A program made the position numbers and the translations under genes. From the NCBI GenBank assembly GCA_963797475.1, contig CAWCPR010000009.1, positions 124,001 to 188,000 of the forward strand: a DNA stretch of 64,000 bases, read 5' to 3'. How positions within the stretch are numbered: the first letter of the stretch is position 1; every line of letters begins with the position of its first letter. Source of the stretch: CAWCPR01 sp963797475 (GTDB lineage Bacteria > Chloroflexota > Anaerolineae > Anaerolineales > UBA4823). Positions 27,041-34,939 of the stretch are shown here, one piece after another. Under the pieces are notes generated by a model, which worked only from the letters and a program-made list of their open reading frames with translations, made no database searches and was not told the DNA's origin.

Positions 27041-27646
27041 TTAATTGGCTGAGCTTTCACCCAATTCCCAACGTTCGAATCGCCGGATCACCAGGTTTTC
27101 ACCGGTAGCAGCGACATTTTGCAGCAAAAGCTGTTCAACCTTCAAATTCTCATCGCGAATATACGTCTGGCGCAGCAGGCAGACATCATCCATGAACTTC
27201 TCCAAACGGCCATCGACGATACGCTCGACAATACTTTCCGGCTTGCCTTCATCGAGCGCCATTTTACGCGCTTTCTGGCGTTGTTCTTCCAGGACCTGCG
27301 TGGGGATATCTTCCGGGCGGATATAAAGCGGGGCATTGGCAGCAATTTGCAAGGCGATCTCGTGCGCAAATGTACGGAAAGCTTCGGACCGGCCCACAAA
27401 GTCGGTTTCGCAGTTCACTTCAACCATCACGCCAACCCGGCCTTTTCCGTGCGAATACAGCTCGATGACGCCCTCCGAGGCTTCGCGATCGGAGCGCTTG
27501 GCCGCGGTTGCCAGACCTTTTTCGCGCAGGAAATTTAAGGCTTTATCAAAATCACCATTGGCCTGCTGCAAAGCCTTGCGGCAGTCCAGTATCCCCGCGC
27601 CTGTGGCTTCGCGCAGTTTCTTAATGTCTTCTGTTGTGATCGCCAT
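27041..27646 (-). CDS. tsf: Elongation factor Ts
   Basis: Nucleotide-exchange factor for EF-Tu. 201 residues, the short form seen in many bacteria. It has the N-terminal LREATGAGILDCRKALQQA (UBA-like domain) and the core VEVNCETDFVGRSEAFRTF, whose TDFV contacts EF-Tu. ATG at 27646 is 2 bases after the rpsB stop, so the two genes are one transcript and probably coupled. A stable hairpin follows. Confidence 0.96.
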   Translation of the reverse strand: MAITTEDIKKLREATGAGILDCRKALQQANGDFDKALNFLREKGLATAAKRSDREASEGVIELYSHGKGRVGVMVEVNCETDFVGRSEAFRTFAHEIALQIAANAPLYIRPEDIPTQVLEEQRQKARKMALDEGKPESIVERIVDGRLEKFMDDVCLLRQTYIRDENLKVEQLLLQNVAATGENLVIRRFERWELGESSAN

Positions 27647-27648
27647 GA

Positions 27649-28776
27649 TTAAGCCTCGTCGTCCTCATCTTCGTTGTAATCTTCTTCGCCCTCTTCATCA
27701 TCCTCATCTTCCGGAGATTCAGACGTGTCTGCGGGGTGGCTGGGACGACGGCCTCCGCCTACCTGGACGCCAGACACCATTGCGCCCTCATCTATTTCGT
27801 CTACATCGAGGTCTTCCGTATCAACGTCCTGTGCTTCCTCATCCTTCTCTTCCTCGGATTCCTCAACTGCTTCTTCTACCTCTTCAGCTAACTCTTCTAA
27901 CTTTTCTTCTTCCAGCTCTTCTCCCGCGAGTTCTTCTTCTAACCCCTCAAGATCGCTGCCGGAGGTTGGTCTGGCGATCTTTGCCAGGGTAGAAGCGCCA
28001 AGCAGTTCTTCATCGGAAAGCTCGATTTCTTCCACATCTTGCATGCGCGCCGCCATCTTTTCCGCCGCGGGAGTGGCGACCTCTTCTTCCTTGCGCGCGG
28101 CTCGACCTTCCAGCGCTGCGTCGGCGATCTTGCCAACCAGCAGCTTGATGGCGCGGATCGCGTCGTCATTGGATGGGATGACATAGTCGATGTTGCGCGG
28201 ATCACAGTTGGTGTCGACCAGCGCAATTACCGGGATGTTGAGCAAATTGGCTTCGTGGATCGCCGTGTCCTCCCGGCGCACGTCGACCACAAACAACAGG
28301 TCGGGCAATCCGGTCATGCTGCGGATGCCGCCCAAGAGCATCTCCAGGCGGTCGATCTGGCGAGTGAGGATCAAGGCCTCTTTCTTAGTGATCCGTTCAA
28401 AATCACCCCGGTCGCGCATCCGCTCCAACCGTTCCAGCTCATTGATCCGCTGGCGGATTGTGCGCCAGTTGGTGAGCATCCCGCCCAGCCAGCGAGCGGT
28501 TACGTAGGGCATTCCGCAGCGCATGGCTTCGGTCTGGATTGTTTCCTGCGCCTGGCGCTTGGTGCCGACAAAAAGCAGCGTGCCGCCTTCGGAAACTGTG
28601 TCGCGAACCAGGTTGTAGGATTGCTCCAGGGCCTTGACCGTCTTTTGCAGGTCGATGATATGAATGCTGTTGCGTTCGGTGAAGATATAGGGCTTCATCG
28701 CCGGGTGCCATTTGTGGGTACGATGCCCAAAGTGAACACCGCTTTCGAGAAGCGCTTTCATAGGGACAATAGCCAT
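27649..28776 (-). CDS. rpsB: Ribosomal protein S2 with a long acidic C-terminal extension
   Basis: Small-subunit protein S2, needed for S1 binding and start-site recognition. The start MAIVPMKALLESGVHFGHRT (ATG 28776) follows AAGGAG; a longer frame to 28842 is upstream leader. The S2 core runs to about residue 225 with HFGHRTHKWHPAMKPYIF, GTKRQAQETI and IPVIALVDTNCDP. It is followed by about 150 further residues, very rich in Glu and Asp (for example EELEEEKLEELAEEVEEAVE) and ending in PEDEDDEEGEEDYNEDEDDE. Normal S2 is 230-260 residues, so the tail is unusual. A structured leader and a promoter precede the gene. Confidence 0.95.
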   Translation of the reverse strand: MAIVPMKALLESGVHFGHRTHKWHPAMKPYIFTERNSIHIIDLQKTVKALEQSYNLVRDTVSEGGTLLFVGTKRQAQETIQTEAMRCGMPYVTARWLGGMLTNWRTIRQRINELERLERMRDRGDFERITKKEALILTRQIDRLEMLLGGIRSMTGLPDLLFVVDVRREDTAIHEANLLNIPVIALVDTNCDPRNIDYVIPSNDDAIRAIKLLVGKIADAALEGRAARKEEEVATPAAEKMAARMQDVEEIELSDEELLGASTLAKIARPTSGSDLEGLEEELAGEELEEEKLEELAEEVEEAVEESEEEKDEEAQDVDTEDLDVDEIDEGAMVSGVQVGGGRRPSHPADTSESPEDEDDEEGEEDYNEDEDDEA

Positions 28777-28876
28777 TTTACGAACTCCTTTGCGTTGATC
28801 CTCCGTCCCCTTCTTCCCTGCCCGGAACCGCGGTCGCGGCACGCCCGTTCAAGTCTGGAGACGTGTGAGATAGGGT

Positions 28877-28959
28877 ATGCCCAGGTTGTCCCCGAGGGAT
28901 ACCAGGGGTAGGCCTGAGACGATGACTGGGCATGGTTGCTCCCGCCTTAGGGCGGGAGC
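28877..28959 (-). ncRNA. Structured mRNA leader of rpsB, candidate autoregulatory element
   Basis: Two elements lie between the likely promoter and rpsB: a 9-bp hairpin (GCTCCCGCC 28938-28946 with GGCGGGAGC 28951-28959) and a closed domain with an 8-bp perfect stem (ATGCCCAG 28877-28884 with CTGGGCAT 28926-28933) containing CCCC/GGGG (28890-28893, 28905-28908). Ribosomal protein leaders that bind their own product are known for S2 in other phyla; this one matches none that I recognise. Confidence 0.5.
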
Positions 28960-28966
28960 GCGCCCA

Positions 28967-28996
28967 AGTATATCACAGGCCACTTGGATTCGTCCA
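28967..28996 (-). promoter_or_regulatory. Probable rpsB promoter
   Basis: TATACT (28972-28967) on the minus strand, with TGGACG (28996-28991) 18 bases upstream. The -35 is only a partial match. Confidence 0.45.
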
Positions 28997-29137
28997 GCGA
29001 ATTTCGCAATCTGTTATTGCAAAATAGTGGACTTTTTTATCACGCCCAAACACAAATCTGGCATTCCTGGCCGGAATTTGTTATGATTGGTTCTGTCCGC
29101 GGGGCATGCACTCCGGCGAACCCAAAGGTAATGGTAC

Positions 29138-30559
29138 ATGAGACGAAAACGCATTTTCTGGATTTTTATTTTCCTGGCAGTGATTGCCGGCGGCCTTCTT
29201 GCCGCCAGGTACGTTATTAATTCGCAGGCGGCAGCCGAGACCCAATGGATCACACAAACCATTGTACAAAGGGACTTAACCAGCGCTGTTACGGCAGACG
29301 GCGTGGTCGCTTCCAACCAAACCATCGTTTTAAACTGGCAATCCTCTGGGATTGTCAACCGGGTGAATGTTTCCACAGGCGACCCGGTTACCAGCGGGCA
29401 GGAATTGGCAAACCTGAAACCAAATTCCTTGCCTCAGGAAATCATCCTGGCCCAGGTGGAACTTGCTAACGATCAAAAGGCTCTGCAAGATCTGTACAAA
29501 CCGCCCTCCGCTTTAGCGCTGGCTCAAGCCGCCCAGGCAGTAGCGAGCGCCAAGAAACAGGTTGAAGATGCCGAATGGAACGTAAAATCTCTGCATACCC
29601 CCGCCTCTCAGGAAGAGATCGACGGGGCCTACGCCGCCATGGCCCTGGCGAAGAACCGTTGGGAGAGCTCCGCGGAGCAGGTGGCGCGAATCGAGCGAAA
29701 GCTCAATAAAAACCCGAACACTTACAGTTTTTTTGAAAGCCGCAAATTGTACAAGACCATCTTGCAGTCAGTGCAGTTAAAAGAAATCAATGATCGTAAG
29801 GCTTACCTGGATTCCGTCGATAAATACAATAACCTGCTGAGCGGCGCCGATTCTACACAGCTGGCTATCGCCCAGGCCGACCTGGCCCTTTACCAGGCGC
29901 AACTGCGCGACGCGCAGAAGAAGGAGGAAGACCTGAAGTCTGGTCCCAGCCCGGACGATATTGCTGCAGCCCAGGCGAAGGTTGCTGCAGCCCAGGCCTT
30001 CATCGACCACGCAAAAGTGAATGCGCCGTTCGACGGGCGCGTTACGGAGGTTTCAGCGAAAAGCGGAGATCAGGTATCGTCAGGCACTACCGCTTTTCGT
30101 ATTGATGATCTTTCGAAATTGATGATCGAAGTCGACGTTTCAGAGGTTGACATCAACCGCATTCAGCCCGGACAGGCGGTCACCCTGACTTTGGATTCGG
30201 CTCCCGGGAATCTGTACGATGGGACCGTCGTCGAAGTCCCTCCAACGGGTTTTTCTCAGCAAAATATCACCAATTTCAAAGTTAAGGTCTTACTGACCAA
30301 CCCGGACGCTCGGGTGCGCCCCGAGATGACAGCCAGGGTCCATATCATTGTGGATCATTTGAAAAGTGTTCTCGCGTTACCCAACCAGGCCATCCGCTGG
30401 CAGGATGGCAAACAGATGGTGTATGTCCTTCAGGGAGATGGCTCCATAAAGCCAGTGGAAGTCAGTCCGGGTATCTCCTCCGGCGAATTCAGCGCGTTAT
30501 CCGGAAGCAGCTTGCAAGCCGGAGACCAGGTTGTGCTTAACCCGCCTTCCGGAAATTAG
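29138..30559 (+). CDS. HlyD/RND-type periplasmic adaptor (membrane fusion protein)
   Basis: Adaptor subunit of an export complex, 473 residues. It has an N-terminal membrane anchor (FWIFIFLAVIAGGLLAARYVI), a biotinyl-lipoyl-like domain split around a coiled-coil hairpin (residues about 100-290, Ala/Gln/Lys-rich), then a beta-barrel domain (IDDLSKLMIEVDVSEVDINR, PGQAVTLTLDSAPG) and a C-terminal membrane-proximal domain. Such proteins usually pair with an ABC (MacB-like) or RND transporter, but none follows here, so the partner is elsewhere. It is divergent to the rpsB promoter. AAAGG precedes the ATG. The substrate is unknown. Confidence 0.85.
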   Translation: MRRKRIFWIFIFLAVIAGGLLAARYVINSQAAAETQWITQTIVQRDLTSAVTADGVVASNQTIVLNWQSSGIVNRVNVSTGDPVTSGQELANLKPNSLPQEIILAQVELANDQKALQDLYKPPSALALAQAAQAVASAKKQVEDAEWNVKSLHTPASQEEIDGAYAAMALAKNRWESSAEQVARIERKLNKNPNTYSFFESRKLYKTILQSVQLKEINDRKAYLDSVDKYNNLLSGADSTQLAIAQADLALYQAQLRDAQKKEEDLKSGPSPDDIAAAQAKVAAAQAFIDHAKVNAPFDGRVTEVSAKSGDQVSSGTTAFRIDDLSKLMIEVDVSEVDINRIQPGQAVTLTLDSAPGNLYDGTVVEVPPTGFSQQNITNFKVKVLLTNPDARVRPEMTARVHIIVDHLKSVLALPNQAIRWQDGKQMVYVLQGDGSIKPVEVSPGISSGEFSALSGSSLQAGDQVVLNPPSGN

Positions 30560-30696
30560 ACACGAAACGGACCTGATACCCCCATCGCTCCATTCAAAAT
30601 CGGGGGAAATCGCCGGGATGCAAACTTCTCAAGATTTCGAGCGAGCCAGTTGCACGAAGGCTCACCAAAAGGTATACTGAACGTTAGGAGAATCGC

Positions 30697-30954
30697 ATGT
30701 TGGATATCGGGGCCTACAGGCGCTATTTGAGTGAGTTCGTAAAGGAAGCCATCCAAAACAGCGATGGGACGAATTCTGGGATTTCGAATTATCTGCATGA
30801 GAAGAAAATCAAAGGGCTGATGGTGCGCCACCGCGTCGAGCAGCAAAGAGCGTTAGAAGATGCCCGAAATGCCTTTGACGAACACCATTACTGGCCTGTG
30901 GAAATCGTGATCTCTCACCTCGGCGTAGAGCTGAATGAACCGAAAACAGGATAG
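30697..30954 (+). CDS. Small protein of unknown function
   Basis: 85 residues, mixed helix and strand, no signal peptide. It reads MLDIGAYRRYLSEFVKEAI, later EKKIKGLMVRHRVEQQRALE and WPVEIVISHLGVEL. AGGAG lies 6 bases before the ATG, which supports a real gene. It is followed after 20 bases by another small gene in the same direction, with which it probably forms an operon. No family is recognised. Confidence 0.6.
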   Translation: MLDIGAYRRYLSEFVKEAIQNSDGTNSGISNYLHEKKIKGLMVRHRVEQQRALEDARNAFDEHHYWPVEIVISHLGVELNEPKTG

Positions 30955-30974
30955 CAAATCCAGGAGCAGCATCC

Positions 30975-31199
30975 GTGAGTGAAATGGACGAACTGCGCGA
31001 TAGGATCGACGAATTGGCTGAGGCGATAGCCGGCGCGGATCGAAACCCGCGCAGTTGGCTGACCTATATCGTTTACCTGCTCGATCGTCTGGAACAGCAA
31101 GCCATGGGCGTCGACGCGTCTTACCAGCGTATCTACACCGACACGCTCATAGCCCTGCGAGATACGATTCGCAACCGCTTGAACACCGGGGGGTGGTGA
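30975..31199 (+). CDS. Small helical protein of unknown function
   Basis: 74 residues beginning with GTG (AGGAG 8 bases upstream): MSEMDELRDRIDELAEAIAG, then WLTYIVYLLDRLEQQAMGVD and LIALRDTIRNRL. The heptad pattern suggests two or three helices that may pair with a partner, possibly the product of the gene just upstream. No known domain is seen. Confidence 0.55.
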   Translation: MSEMDELRDRIDELAEAIAGADRNPRSWLTYIVYLLDRLEQQAMGVDASYQRIYTDTLIALRDTIRNRLNTGGW

Positions 31200-31215
31200 G
31201 CTGTCTCTTTCCGGC

Positions 31216-31239
31216 TTCCCTTGAGAGAATCTCAGGGAA
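31216..31239 (+). terminator. Hairpin after the two small genes
   Basis: TTCCC-T-TGAGA and TCTCA-GGGAA (31216-31239) form a 10-bp stem with one bulge, 17 bases after the stop at 31199, followed by TCTTCGTGATT. Confidence 0.4.
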
Positions 31240-31458
31240 TCTTCGTGATTCTCGGAGCACTGACCTCAGAATTCAAGGGGTGGGGTTATAATTAGATCCT
31301 GCGGGCGGGTGGTATCAAAATCATGATTTTTCCTGTCATTTGTAATCTTTCCCGCTATTTAATTTGATTTTTCCGGGATTTCGCCTATACTATCAATATC
31401 GGCAACCTGAACTTGAGTTTGCGCCACCAAACCGAACCTTTGGAAGGACCATAAAAGC

Positions 31459-32196
31459 ATGGGCCTTGAAAAGCCGCATACACAAAGCGCTGGCGAGAAG
31501 GATGAAATTAACCACGGCTTGTGGGATATTTTACTGCTCGTGCCGCTGGTCTTTATCCTGGTATTGACATTGGGGTTTGGTTTGAGCAAAACGATGGCGA
31601 TGCAAGGTTTCCCGATTTTCTCATTGTTCAGCCCTAAACCACAGGTAGAAACGCTCGCTCCTCCGCCAGTCCAAATCGTGCTGGATTCCTTAATTGGCTG
31701 CCCAACCGAGGCCATCGTCGAGATACACAACGAGCCGGGGATCAGCTCTCCGGTCGGCGATTGGCTGTTGAAAGGGACATGCGTCAATTTTGATTCGCGC
31801 ACCGCGGATAATGTCTGGATCCGAATATCCTCGGACGCCGCGCAGGTCTCCAAACCAGGTTGGGTGCCAGCCGCCAGCATTTTCCTGGAGCAACCCCTTG
31901 CCCAACTTCCGGAAAGTGAGCTGCAAAGCCTGTCAGGCCCGCCCGTGGTCGCCGGGGCTTCCAGCGAGGACGCCGGACTGGGGGTACAGGGCTGCCTGCA
32001 ACGCGTGAATAGCCTGAACGTTCGCGGCGGCCCCGGGGTTGGCTACAACCATAAGGCCTACTTGCTGCGCGGCGCCTGTGTCGCATTGCAAAGCCGGAAC
32101 TCCAGCAGCACCTGGGTAGAGATTGAGAACGGTTGGGTTGCAGCCAGTTACCTGGAGATCAGCGGCGATCTCAGCCAACTGCCAATTCAGCGCTAA
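31459..32196 (+). CDS. Membrane-anchored protein with two SH3-like domains
   Basis: 245 residues. A single membrane segment (ILLLVPLVFILVLTLGFGL, about 24-42) places the rest outside the membrane. Two domains follow, each beginning with a Cys and a run typical of bacterial SH3b: GCPTEAIVEIHNEPGISSPV to WVPAASI and GCLQRVNSLNVRGGPGVGYN to GWVAASYLEI. SH3b domains usually bind cell-wall or carbohydrate ligands. The paired Cys (GC...GTC and GC...GAC) may form disulfides. The ATG at 31459 is preceded by GGAAGGACC. It could take part in envelope sensing with the PP2C gene that follows (inference). Confidence 0.7.
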   Translation: MGLEKPHTQSAGEKDEINHGLWDILLLVPLVFILVLTLGFGLSKTMAMQGFPIFSLFSPKPQVETLAPPPVQIVLDSLIGCPTEAIVEIHNEPGISSPVGDWLLKGTCVNFDSRTADNVWIRISSDAAQVSKPGWVPAASIFLEQPLAQLPESELQSLSGPPVVAGASSEDAGLGVQGCLQRVNSLNVRGGPGVGYNHKAYLLRGACVALQSRNSSSTWVEIENGWVAASYLEISGDLSQLPIQR

Positions 32197-32266
32197 GCGG
32201 ATGCACCTAGTGCAACACAAGTAACCAAGAACGGCCTTTCAAGAACCGCGAAACAGAGAGGTGATC

Positions 32267-33496
32267 GTGAACCTTTCTCTGATTCAAAAAGTGCCTCTGT
32301 TCGCCGGTCTGCCTGCGGATGAGATCCAGCGGCTGGCAGAGTCTTTACGTTCGCAAGAATATCCCGCCGATCAAATAATTTTCCTGGAAGGCGATCCCAG
32401 CGATCACTTTTATATCCTTCTGGAAGGGGATCTCGAAGTCGTAAAGGCTTTAGGCAGCCCGGAAGAACGCGTCCTCTCGACCCTCAGCTCCGGCGATTTC
32501 CTGGGTGAGATGGGGCTGTTGTACCCAGACCGCCGCCGCTCCGCCAGTGTTCGTACCCGCACGACAACTCAGTTGCTGGAAATGCGCCTGGGTGAGTTCG
32601 AGGACCTGCTGCAGAGACAGCCGGCTCTGTCCTTGCAGCTATTGCGCGAGATGGGCAAGCGGCTGCGCAATTCTGAAAACGCCACCATCCGCGATCTTCA
32701 GGAGAAAAATCGCCAGCTTGCCAGGGCATACCAGGATCTGCAAGCAGCCCAGGCTCAGGTTGTCGAGAAGGAGAAGCTGGAGCATGAGCTCGCCATCGCC
32801 CGGAAAATACAAGAGAGCACCCTGCCGAAGGAAATCCCGGCTTTAGACGGTTGGCAACTGGCGGCGTACTGGCAGCCGGCGCGGGCAGTCAGCGGCGATT
32901 TCTACGATTTCATACAGTTCCCGAATGGGCATCTCGGCCTGGTCGTGGGCGATGTCAGCGGCAAAGGCGTCCCGGCCGCCCTGATTATGGCAACCACGCT
33001 CAGTGTCTTTCGGGCGGCTGCAGAGCAGTTTATCTCCCCAGGCCAGGCGCTGAAGCGTGTCAACGATATCCTTGTGGCGGATATGCCGGCGAACATGTTC
33101 GTCACCTGCCTGTATGCGCTGCTCGACACAGCCAGCGGTCACCTGGTGTTCGCAAACGCCGGCCATAACCTGCCCTACCAATGGACAGCCCAAGGCGTGC
33201 TTGAGCCGGTCGCCAGAGGCATGCCTTTAGGATTGATGCCTGAAATGAAATATGAAGAGAATGAGGTCCATGTGGCGCCCGGTGAGCATTTGCTGATGTA
33301 CAGCGACGGGCTGGTGGAAGCCCGAAATGCCGCGGGGGTTATGTTTGGCTTTCCCAGGCTGAAAGCCCTGATCGCCGGACGATCCGAAGGAGCAGGCCTG
33401 ATCGAATATTTACTCGGCCAACTGGCCAATTTCACCGGGCCAGGCTGGGAGCAGGATGACGATGTGACTTGCGTAATGATACAGCGCACCCGCTGA
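32267..33496 (+). CDS. cNMP-binding PP2C (SpoIIE-type) serine phosphatase
   Basis: Signalling phosphatase of about 409 residues. An N-terminal cyclic-nucleotide-binding domain (about 5-125; FLEGDPSDHFYILLEGDLEV, then GDFLGEMGLLYPDRRRSASV) is followed by a coiled-coil linker (LQEKNRQLARAYQDLQAAQA) and a SpoIIE-type PP2C domain with metal-binding Asp in AVSGDFYDF, GDVSGKGVPAALIM and YSDGLVEARN. Proteins of this type control anti-sigma factor antagonists (partner-switching); no anti-sigma gene is adjacent. The GTG at 32267 follows GAGAGG; a GTG two codons upstream is also in frame. Regulation by a cyclic nucleotide is likely from the domain. Confidence 0.85.
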   Translation: MNLSLIQKVPLFAGLPADEIQRLAESLRSQEYPADQIIFLEGDPSDHFYILLEGDLEVVKALGSPEERVLSTLSSGDFLGEMGLLYPDRRRSASVRTRTTTQLLEMRLGEFEDLLQRQPALSLQLLREMGKRLRNSENATIRDLQEKNRQLARAYQDLQAAQAQVVEKEKLEHELAIARKIQESTLPKEIPALDGWQLAAYWQPARAVSGDFYDFIQFPNGHLGLVVGDVSGKGVPAALIMATTLSVFRAAAEQFISPGQALKRVNDILVADMPANMFVTCLYALLDTASGHLVFANAGHNLPYQWTAQGVLEPVARGMPLGLMPEMKYEENEVHVAPGEHLLMYSDGLVEARNAAGVMFGFPRLKALIAGRSEGAGLIEYLLGQLANFTGPGWEQDDDVTCVMIQRTR

Positions 33497-33555
33497 TCAA
33501 CCGTTCTGACTCCCCCGCCAGGCAAGAAAACTGACCTTCGTAGGCTTCTACGATT

Positions 33556-34623
33556 TCATTCGGTTTCCAATTTTAATCCCAAATATGTCGCATAACGCTG
33601 TTCGGCTTCCAGCAAGGCGTTCTCCTGGCTGGCGCTTAAGGGCTTGAAGGGGTTGGCGGCGACGAACACGGTGTTCTTTTTGAGCGTGCGTTTCCAGGTG
33701 CCGGCGATCTGACCGTCGATAACCAGGTTGTACTGGAAGAGCGGGTTGGCGCGGGCGTCCAGGTGTTCCGTAAATCCAGGGTCGAATATGGCCTTGCGGT
33801 CCGTATAGCCGACCACATATTCGTCATAATTGGGCAGCAAGTACAAAGCCTGTTCTCGAACGGGCGGGGAGGCATTTGCCAGCCAGTAGGTTTGGCCGGC
33901 GAAGGTCTCCTGCTCGAGCTGAGAGGCGAGCATGCTGAGCCCGGCCCTGGCGTCCGTTGAAGTAAGCCCCGACCACCACGTATAATCTTTCAAGGTTGCA
34001 GGCCCGTGGCTTGTGAAATAGCGCCGGGTAAGCTCGGCCAGGGCTGCCTCGTGGTCCAGACCCCTGGCTCGGGGAGCGCGTTCCTCCAGGAGGGCGTAGG
34101 TATGCTGCTTGCCGCGCTGCCTCCCGCTGCAAACCACCCCGTCCAGCTCAGCGCGCATCATTAGATGGTTCAGGCGCAGACCGGTGGTGTCGATGCCAGC
34201 TCGCTGCAGAACATCAGCCAGCTCCACGCGGGTCAACTGCCGGTCGCCCTGTAGAGCCGCCGCCAGCGCGGCCTGGCTGCGCGCAATGAGGGCTTCGTCC
34301 AACTCGAGGCTGCGGTAAGTGGTGCGCAGGCTGGCCTTAACCCGCGGGGCGGTCAACGCCAGCATCCAGCGGATGTCGGCCGGGGTTACGAAATGCCAGG
34401 TGGGGCGCATCAGGTGGATGCGCAGCAGGGCGCCTTCATCGAAGGCCTGGTCCAGGGCAGCCTGCGTGGCGTCTTGCATGCGCAGAGCGAGCGCCCATTT
34501 CGCCGCGGGGTAATCCTGGGCTTGCACGGCGCCCAACCATTGGACCACCGCTTCCGGCCTGTCAAACTGCGCGCTGCTGATTCCCTGGTTGCGGAGTCGC
34601 AGGTGAGGGATGTCAAAAGCCAT
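33556..34623 (-). CDS. AlkZ-like winged-helix DNA glycosylase family protein
   Basis: 355 residues of the HTH_42/AlkZ family, DNA glycosylases that remove bulky alkylated or crosslinked bases. The family's Gln-x-Gln catalytic motif is present as VQAQDYPAAKW at residues 34-36. Other conserved parts are ALLRIHLMRPTWHFVTPADI, the KDYTWWSGL segment and LLPNYDEYVVGYTDR. The N-terminal, central and C-terminal winged helices of the family fit the length. Most homologues in genome annotation are simply called winged-helix DNA-binding proteins. The ATG at 34623 gives the usual N-terminus. The neighbours give no hint to a substrate. Confidence 0.8.
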   Translation of the reverse strand: MAFDIPHLRLRNQGISSAQFDRPEAVVQWLGAVQAQDYPAAKWALALRMQDATQAALDQAFDEGALLRIHLMRPTWHFVTPADIRWMLALTAPRVKASLRTTYRSLELDEALIARSQAALAAALQGDRQLTRVELADVLQRAGIDTTGLRLNHLMMRAELDGVVCSGRQRGKQHTYALLEERAPRARGLDHEAALAELTRRYFTSHGPATLKDYTWWSGLTSTDARAGLSMLASQLEQETFAGQTYWLANASPPVREQALYLLPNYDEYVVGYTDRKAIFDPGFTEHLDARANPLFQYNLVIDGQIAGTWKRTLKKNTVFVAANPFKPLSASQENALLEAEQRYATYLGLKLETE

Positions 34624-34939
34624 AAAGGCGATTATACACAGAATATATCGGTTTCTTAATTTTTCTGTAAGATTTCTGTAATCTCTCCTCTCTAAAATAA
34701 ACTATAGATCGTCGGGAGGGTCGTAATACAGTCGGGAGGGTCATTCACAATAACACGCCGGGTGTGCGGCGCACATCCCCGGCCTCTCTGCTTCGTTTCG
34801 TCTCCTCTTTTGATGAATCTCTATTCATCTAATACGTTATGCGCCATAAGCGCCCGACACTCATCATCCAAAAGACCCTGGTGGTTTTTAAGATCCCCAG
34901 GGCCTGCTAGCCGCACGTTTTGTCTAAGGAGGTTTTACG
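34624..34939. other. Intergenic region with short direct repeats
   Basis: No gene. A 12-bp direct repeat GTCGGGAGGGTC occurs at 34711 and 34731 (20-base period), then the dispersed repeat described below, then the ribosome site (AGGAGG) of the SBBP gene. Confidence 0.5.
34762..34860 (-). repeat. Dispersed intergenic repeat, copy 3 (inverted)
   Basis: Read on the minus strand: GTGTCGGGCGCTTATGGCGC near one end, then GATGAATAGAGATTCATC, then a G/C-rich part ending in GTGCGCCGCACACC. It matches the order of the copies at 9474 and 26058. Confidence 0.55.

Noticed and set aside
27725..28186. Ser-rich 153-codon plus-strand frame opposite rpsB
   Set aside because: It is the complement of the Glu/Asp-rich S2 tail (GAA/GAG read as TTC/CTC and shifted to Ser codons), not a gene.
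29059..29087. Promoter for the HlyD-type gene (TATGAT at 29082)
   Set aside because: No acceptable -35 hexamer at 16-18 bases; left out of the feature list.
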